Position numbers and translations under genes: made by a program. Shown one piece after another: positions 57,017 to 64,000 of a stretch of DNA of 64,000 nucleotides. Source of the stretch: Papaver somniferum (Eukaryota; Streptophyta; Magnoliopsida; Ranunculales; Papaveraceae). Each line of letters starts with the position of its first letter. Positions within the stretch are counted from its first letter, which is position 1. The notes beneath the pieces are model-generated. The model did no database searches. It was not told the origin of the DNA and was given only the letters and a program-made list of their open reading frames with translations. The stretch is taken from assembly GCF_003573695.1 (NCBI RefSeq), contig NC_039360.1:64481911-64545910 (forward strand), in the 5' to 3' direction.

Positions 57017-59416
57017 TGAAAAAGCGGGGGTCTAACAACACCACCCAATATTTCGTTTAGCAATCTGTATAAACAAACTCCAATATACTTTTTATGAGAA
57101 TCAACTAGACAGTTAGAATCAATCAATAAAAAGATATATCAAAGAGTTTATATCTCAATCTCTCAATTTGATCCACTCAAGCAAATGGAAATCTGCGAGT
57201 CTTTATCAAAGAGAGATAACTTGCACGGTACCAAAGACCAATATCCAAGGATCAATCAATATCAATCAACAACCAAAGGTTGGATTTCCAATTAATGATC
57301 TTAACGCACAACCTGTATTATTTCAATTATATAAAAAATATAATGCGGAAAAGAAATAACACAGACACCAGAAGTTTTGTTAACGAGGAAACCGCAAATG
57401 CAGAAAAACCACGGGACCTAGTCCAGATTGAATACACACTGTATTAAGCCACTACAAACACTAGCCTACTACACGCTAACATCGGAATGTACTATAGTTG
57501 AACCCCAATCAGTCTCCCACCGATTCAAGGTACAGTTGTACTCATACGCCTATGATCCCAGCAGGATACTGCACACTTGATTCCCTTAGCTGATCTCACC
57601 CACAACTAAGAGTTGCTGCAACCCAAAATCGCAGACTTGATAATAAATAAATCTGTCTCACACAGAAAAGTCTATCAAAGGATAAATCTGTCTTCCACAG
57701 AAAAACCCTAGGTTTTGTTCCGTCTTAAGATATAAAATCAAGGTGAACAGGAACCAATTGATAATTTGTTCTTATATTCCCGAAGAACAACCTAAATTAA
57801 TCAATCACCTCTTAACAATCCTTCTTGACTACACAAGCGGTTTGTCGAGGAATTACAAACAGTGAGAAGAAGATGTTTGTGACTTCTTTATCTTGCCTAT
57901 CGGAGAACTCTCACGATCTCAAGCCAATCAATAGATTGTACTCGTACGATAGAAGATGCAAGATCAGATCACACAACTACGATAAAAGTAGTATCGGTCT
58001 GGCTTCACAATCCCAATGAAGTCTTTAAGTCGTTAACATGGTTTTAGAGAAGAAAACCAAAGGTTAACAGAGAATCGACTCTAGCGAGCGCACTAGTATC
58101 ACACAGACGTGTGGGGATTAGTTTTGCACAATGCTAGATGTCTCCTTTATATAGCCTTCAAATCAGGGTTTTGCCTTAGTTACAAAGCAATACATATTCA
58201 CCGTTAGATGAAAACCTGATTTAGATTCAAGCTAATATTTCCCAATCGTTAGATCGAAAACTTAGCTTGTCACACACACTTGGGTAGACGTTTACTGGGT
58301 TTGTGAAAACCATGCCCAAACGTGTACGTGTATGTTGGTTCAACATAGTAAGCCAAAAGGTTAACCATATGAGCAATTCATATTAACCTAGTTCTTCTTC
58401 ACAATAACTAGTTCAATTGACTCAAATGAACTAGTTAGAGAGTTGTTCAATTGCTATAAGATCTTATGTAACTACACAAGACATAATTGAAACAAAGATG
58501 ATTCGATTCGATGAATCGGCTCATAAACTTTATAGCCACGGTTTGCATAAAGCATTCCTTAGTAATTTAAGTTTCATGTTCAGAGCACATCTTTAGATCA
58601 TAACCACTTAAGATCACAAACAAGTTCGCGGACTTAAGGCAACCGACAGAGTTTTTCAAACTCAGCAGAAAATCTCGGCAAATAGACTTCCGCCAGTTCG
58701 CGGACTAGGTTCGCGGACTGAGTTCGTGAACTAAACACGCAAACGAGTTTTTGGAAAATCTCAGCGGAAATTCTCGGCAAGAGAACTTTCGTCAGTTCGC
58801 GGACTGAGTTCGCAGACTTGGCAAAGCCAATTCCTCCGGTTTCTCTCAATCAACAAAGTACGAATACTTCGGATTAAGGAATACATGGTTATGTAATCTA
58901 AACTCTCATTCCAATCATTGAGACATTCTCAGAGAATGTTATATATTCGTTATTCACAGACCGTTTCACGTCAGAGCAATTCTCAAAGTAATTGAAACTT
59001 TTCATGACCTTCGTCACTAGGTGAAGATAAACTTGATCAAAGCGAAACGCTTTACCAACACACGATTTCGAGAAAAAAATAAGTAGAAATGTCAAATGTG
59101 TATGACCCAGTCTATATAGCATACGAAGTTTTGTCTCATAAGAAGTAGGAGATAGAATAGATAGACTTTGAGTGATAGATATGTTCAAGTATCCACATAC
59201 CTTTTTGTCGATGAAGTTCCACCGTTCCTTGAGTAGATCTTCGTCATTGTATGATGAATCGCCATGAAGTCCTTGAGCTCAACCACACTTTTCTATCCTA
59301 GTCCGAGACTTAGCTATAATAGACTAGAAATCAAGACTCATAGTTTTGATCACTAACATTGACAAACATGTTTGATATAGCAACGCATGCGAGGTCGACC
59401 GAGCTATGCTCTAATA
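57017..59416 (-). repeat. E5 right LTR, uninterrupted (about 2,400 bp)
   Basis: It begins TGAAAAAGCGGGGG and ends CTAATA (mutated from CTAACA) before a purine tract. It contains both unoccupied target sites: ATCTT at 57,298-57,302 (for E4) and TATGT at 58,331-58,335 (for E2). The minus-strand TATA region GGCTATATAAAGG is near 58,145-58,160. GTTCGCGGACT repeats lie at 58,695-58,730 and 58,795-58,812. Confidence 0.85.
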
Positions 59417-60939
59417 GTCTCCCCCTTTGTCAATTTTAGTGACAAAACTATTAATACATATGGAATACAAAAAAGATAAACTTTAGTGGCTCCTATTCCA
59501 TAGTCTAATTTTCAACGTTCCTTGAAATCTTCGTCCTTCCAAGTACTCCAATGATCCCAAAGGTTGTAAGTTTAGCACCACCGTTGTTGAAGATCCGTAG
59601 CTATAACAATGAGAGAAATCGAGATTCTCGATCATTATTATACAGTTTCATAGTATCATTATGTAACATCAAAGTCCAATTGCATCACGACTTTAACAAC
59701 AATACTATGGTAATATGTATCACTCCCCCTTAGTCAATACTCCATCTCGATATTGGATACCACTTCCCCTTACACAATGATCCGAAAACCATATGTATTT
59801 GTAGTGTGAACCACATTATTTCTCCCCCTTTTTGTCAATAAAATTGACAAAGGTAAAAGAAAGGGATCATAATGAAATTTCCACAAGAGACATTTCATAG
59901 ACTAAAACAAAAAATACATACCAACTTAATTTAAATGAAATCATAAAGTCGAAGCTAAATACATTCATCAAGGAGTTTTAAGATACAAGATAACCCCTAT
60001 AAAATTCCACAGCCGCACACCCCGCAAGATATTACCATTAAGAAAAAGTTCAAAAGAACTCTCCCCCCATTTGATGTCATTCCCGAAAGAACAATAAGAG
60101 CGACCTTAATTTCGAAAGAAAAGAAGGATTTTTTTTTTAATTGGACACCAAAAACCATGGAAATGATTTTTTATATCCAAAACTCAACTAAATTAATCAC
60201 AAGTAAACCCATGATTAATTTAATCAGAATACGCAACTAAATCAAACCACAAAAGTGATCAATTTAATTGATTGTACTCAACATAAGAAAACTCACGGAG
60301 CTACGACTAAGATAACCACACGGAGATGACTACCATAATCGTTCAAATACTCAACATAAGGAAAACCTTACGGAATATAAGACTACATCAACCAATAGAA
60401 CATGATTAGTATAGCCGTTCATATACTCAACACAAGAACTTGTGGAATATATGAAAAACTCAACTAGATTAATTACAAGAGAACCTATAATTAATCTAAT
60501 TGGAATACACAACCAAACTAATCACCGAAGAAATCAATTTAATTGTCAAAATATATTGCTCGACAAAAGAAGACTTTCAGAGCAAATAACTAAATAACCA
60601 ATCAAGATGATTAATTTACTTCAAGAATGCTCAACATATAGCATTTCATGGAACCACCAACAAGGCAAATATTAATCGACATAGTTGTAAGGTGCTCAAC
60701 ATAAGATACAAAATGGAGCCTTCACGGTAAAACATAATAAAATGGATCAATGAAGATCAATACCGTGGATAACATACAAGGATTTATTCTATTTTCCATC
60801 ACTATTTGCATAACGACATAATAGACTTTATCCTTGTAAAACAAAAGATTTCATCATATTTTCCATCAAATAAATGACTGCATAGGCATAACTTTTGTAA
60901 TTGTCAAAAGTCCATTCGTCCTTTCAAACATGCTTGATA
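59417..60939 (-). other. Second E5-type interior segment
   Basis: It starts with the same purine tract and matches 53,897-54,608, then continues with diffuse repeats built from CTCAAC(A/T), TTAATCA and GAAC(C/T)TATAATTAATC (60,170-60,540). No ORF is supportable. The segment ends where an LTR fragment begins. Confidence 0.65.
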
Positions 60940-61116
60940 TTCGTCGTTGTATGATGAATCGCCATGAAGTCCTTGAGCTCAACTACACTTTTCTATCCTA
61001 GTCCGAGACTTAGCTATAGTAGACTAGAAATCAAGACTCATGGTTTTGATCACTAACATTGACAAACATGCTTGATATAGCAATGCATGCGAGGTCGGCC
61101 GAGCTATGCTCTAACA
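60940..61116 (-). repeat. E5-type LTR fragment (177 bp)
   Basis: Only the U3 end of the LTR (TTCGTCGTTG to CTAACA) is present, followed directly by the purine tract and interior. It matches the last 177 bases of the other two LTRs. Confidence 0.82.
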
Positions 61117-62952
61117 ATCTCCCCCTTTGTCAATTTTAGTGACAAAACTATTAATACATATGGAATACAAAAAAGATAAACTTTAGTGGCTCCTATTCGA
61201 TAGTCTAATCTTCAACGTTCCTTGAAATCTTCGTCCTTCCAAGTACTCCAATGATCCCAAAGGTTGTAAGTTTAGCACCACCGTTGTTGAAGATCCGTAG
61301 CAATAACAATGAGAGAAATCGAGATTCTCGGTCATTATTATACAGTGTCATAGTATTATTATATAACATCAAAGTCCAATTGTATCACGACTTTAACAAT
61401 AATACTACGGTGATATGTATCACTCCCCCTTAGTCAATACTCCATCTCGATCATGGAAACCACTCCCCCTTACACAATGATCCGAAAACCATATGTATTT
61501 GTAGTGTGAACTACAATATTTCTCTCCCTTTTTGTCGATAAAATTGGCAAAGGTACAAGAATGGGATCATGATGAAATTTCCACAAGAGACATTTCATGA
61601 CCAAAAGAAAAATACATACCAACTTAATTTAGATGCAATCTAATAGCCGAAGCTAACAGAATTCATCAAGGAGTTTTAAGATACAAGATAACTCCTATAA
61701 AATTACACAACCGCACTCCCCACAAGATATTACCATTAAGCACAAGTTCAAAAGAACTCTCCCCCATTTGATGTCATTCCCGAGAGAACAACAAGAGCGA
61801 CCTTAATTTCGAAAGAAAAGAAGGATTTTATATTGGACACCAAAGACCATAGGAATGATTTTCTATATCCAAAGCTCAACCAAATTAACCAAAAGTAAAC
61901 CCATGATTAATTCAATTGGAATACGCAACTAAATCAAAACCACAAAACTGATCAATTTAATTGAAAGTGCTCATCATAAGTAAACTCACGGAGCTACGAC
62001 TAAGTCAATCACATGGAGATGACTAACTTAACCGTTCAAAAATACTCAACATAAGGAAAACCTTATGGAATATATGACTACATTAACCAAAGAACATGAT
62101 AGTGTAGCCTTTCATATAATCAACACAAGAATTTGCGGAATATATGAAAACTCAACTAGATTAATTACAAGAGAACCTATAATTAATCTAATTGGAATAC
62201 AAATAACCAAACTAATCACCGAAGTAATCAATTTAGTTATTTTGGGCTCAACATAAAAGAACTTATGGAACCCCGACTAAGTTCATCATAGAATATGACA
62301 ACCTTAACCGTACATGTACTCGACATAAGAAAGAAAACTTATGGAGTATAAACTAAATAACCAAAATAGTTGATTAATTTAGTTCCTAATGCTCGACATA
62401 TAGCATCTTATGGAACAACCAACAAAGCCAAGGTAAATCGACTTAGTTGTAAGGTGCTCAACATAAGACACACAATGGAGCCTTCACGGTAAAACATAAT
62501 AAAATGGATAACATACAAGGATTTATTCTATTTTCCATCATAACGACATAATAGACTTTATCCTTGTTGAAAAAAATATTTTATCCTTTTTTCAATCAAA
62601 TTAATGATTACATAGGCTTAACTTTGTGTATATGTCAAAAGTCCATTCGTCCTTTCATCAATACGAATACCGATTCATGAACAACTTTACTTTTGACTGC
62701 AATATGGGACCTTAAAGTTCACGGACGTAAATAATACATATCCCATAAAAATATTGCAATATCACAAACCATTAAAATACTGCAATAAACATCATCCTCT
62801 AAATATTTTTAGAATTTAATACCGATAAACCTAAAAAATAACATAAGAAGATAAAAACAAAAATAGCTATGTGTAGTCACAATCATCGCTATTCAAAGCA
62901 CTAGTTATTCTTCCAACTAATCCAAAAAGAAGAATTACTAGGCATATAAGAC
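61117..62952 (-). other. Third E5-type interior segment
   Basis: It parallels 59,417-60,939 and 53,897-56,420, with the same order of motifs. From about 62,640 on it parallels 56,130-56,420 (TGGGAC...AAAGTTCACG, then TAGTTATTCTTCC). It is noncoding. Confidence 0.65.
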
Positions 62953-63387
62953 TCAGTTTTCCTTGATGATTTCATACCTTTGAAATGGTCCATCAAAGTA
63001 GGAGTCACTGATATCCTTGACCCTGTTGACCGTAGAGACACCATGTTCAAAAGTTAGAACGTTGAATTTTCGATCAATAGTGCGAGCATAATGACGAGCT
63101 TTTCCACAGTTAAGGAAAACTTTCTTCTGATTTCTGATCAAGATATTTTGAGTACCAAGGATTTTCGCCTGTCCATCAATCAGCTGGTTTATCTGCAATT
63201 GAAGGTTAGCAAGTTCGTTCTTAACTTCATCCTGAACACGAATCAAATCCTTGACAGATTCACCAATCCAAGTGTTATATTATTTTCTTTCAAGCATCTT
63301 CTTCCGTATAAACTCTTGACCAGAATCACATCCTTTGAGATCATCCTCAACCATAGGGTTAACTTCTTCTTTGGGAACAGTTTTCAT
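62953..63387 (-). pseudogene. Gag-like ORF of the third E5-type copy, one nonsense codon
   Basis: One reading phase runs from the ATG at 63,387 (MKTVPKEEVNPMVEDDLKG) to the stop at 62,953, with a TAA after KKMLERK. The middle has a coiled coil (VKNELANLQLQINQLIDGQ). CGKARHYART could be a ruined zinc knuckle. The position equals that of the gag-like ORF at 56,426-56,854, but the sequences are not obviously alike. Confidence 0.5.
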
Positions 63388-63700
63388 AGAGCTCCTTTCT
63401 GAAGAAAAATGAGGCACCTATAAGATTTATATATGTTCGTGAATGCCTGGCTAGAAACTCTAGAGTTCTTTGAGGACATACGGGCGTTCGTGGGCCGACC
63501 AAAAACCATTTGCCCTAAAATTGATATTGCAGACTATGTAGCTTTCAAAAATCCTCCATACCAAAATCATAGAAACAAGAAGACAAAGCGAAAAGGGTAA
63601 AACAACAAAGACAAGAAAAATATATCACAATACTTGAGCATCTCTCAAATCCTCATCCTTGTATCTCTCAAGTTAGACACAAGAATGGACCATTCTGCTG
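63388..63700. other. Short spacer, nothing recognised
   Basis: AT-rich sequence between two minus-strand ORFs. There is no repeat or signal that I can support. Confidence 0.5.
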
Positions 63701-64000
63701 CTAAGTAGCAGAGGGAGACATAGTCTCACCATAGGTTCTGAGAGAGTAGCTGTAATTTCTTTCAGGATGTCCTATTACAACATTTATAGTCCTTTCACTG
63801 CAGCTTCCAGGAAAAAGGGTGCGTCTAGCAGTTCTTCTGGGAATCACATGCGAGAAACCCTTCTGATGACAAAGTCTAGGACCTCTAGAAATAGGTTCTA
63901 GGGGATTTTCTGAAATTTGTCTCCACACACTAGACTTAGATTTATCAGATGTGTTCTTATAAGTACATGAAATACTTTCATTGGTAACAGGTGGATTTAC
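63701..64000 (-). CDS. Open frame running off the window, basic protein of unknown function
   Basis: On the minus strand a frame is open from base 64,000 to a TAG at 63,701-63,703, giving 99 residues with no start in the window. It is rich in Arg, Ser and Pro (VIPRRTARRTLFPGSC, PERNYSYSLRTYGE). The lack of stops over 300 bases and the even composition suggest real or recently real coding sequence. It may be part of the same retroelement as the neighbouring ORF. No family is recognised. Confidence 0.4.
   Translation of the reverse strand, partial: VNPPVTNESISCTYKNTSDKSKSSVWRQISENPLEPISRGPRLCHQKGFSHVIPRRTARRTLFPGSCSERTINVVIGHPERNYSYSLRTYGETMSPSAT

Larger units (their letters stand above)
31263..59416 (-). 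mobile_element. E5: copia-like LTR element with E4 and E2 nested in its left LTR
   Basis: Minus-strand element. The LTR starts (minus) TGTTAGAGCATAGC right after the purine tract CAAAGGGGGAGATTG and ends CCCCGCTTTTTCA. The left LTR survives in three pieces (31,263-31,550, 45,043-45,920, 52,808-53,896). The interior is 53,897-57,016 and the right LTR 57,017-59,416. The GGGGGAGATTGTTAG junction is typical of copia elements, and the relative E6 has a tRNA-Met primer site. Only a gag-like ORF is visible, so it is non-autonomous or deleted. Beyond the right LTR a second interior continues, so this is part of a tandem array. It interrupts the neprosin gene. Confidence 0.78.

Noticed and set aside
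1..64000. tRNA, rRNA or organelle-derived genes
   Set aside because: No clover-leaf consensus blocks or rRNA landmarks were noticed; the only tRNA-like matches are the short retrotransposon primer sites.

Overview
The window looks like intergenic and pericentromere-like DNA of a flowering plant, probably a eudicot. It is AT-rich and has spliced plant genes with GT-AG introns. It also holds plant Ty3 (Tat/Ogre-like and Athila-like) and Ty1-copia-like LTR retrotransposons, a plant L1-type LINE, and two plant gene families (an atypical bHLH-like protein and a neprosin). I cannot name the species from sequence alone.

Left block (1-18,868) is four elements deep. E1, a non-autonomous Athila-like element (+ strand, 5' end outside the window, 3' end at 7,112), sits in the RNase H region of E3, a Tat-lineage element (minus strand, to 13,366). 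E3 sits in E7, another Tat-like element (to 17,908) that carries a six-exon antisense gene. E7 sits in the gag-like ORF of E6, a copia-type element with a tRNA-Met primer site. A 5'-truncated LINE (18,869-21,289) follows.

The middle (21,290-31,262) is the only host-like part. It contains an apparently intact three-exon gene for a 154-residue bHLH-like protein without a basic region (21,360-23,820). Its second intron carries a 1.1 kb inverted-repeat transposon with a 62-bp-arm hairpin. A cluster of GCATAAC/GTTATGC palindromes lies at 26.4-27.3 kb. A neprosin pseudogene (29,478-31,262) is cut off at its 5' side by an LTR insertion.

The right block (31,263-64,000) is one LTR family (E5, minus strand) arranged as LTR-internal-LTR-internal-partial LTR-internal. 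The left E5 LTR was hit twice: by E4 (31,551-45,037, a Tat derivative with gag and protease but no visible reverse transcriptase) and by E2 (45,921-52,807, a complete non-autonomous Athila-like element). Both insertions have 5-bp target duplications, and both uninterrupted target sites can be read in the sister LTR at about 57.3 and 58.33 kb.

The most unusual signals are three. E1 and E2 are different families but share a gag-like protein ending in a hydrophobic segment plus the motif DPQLFRLL, and both have two polypurine-like tracts about 1.2 kb apart. The antisense gene in E7 has all ten splice sites and all phases intact despite three nonsense codons. The Tat LTRs carry hairpin minisatellites whose copy number differs between the two LTRs of one element. 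Identities and ages were judged by eye; no alignments or database searches were run.
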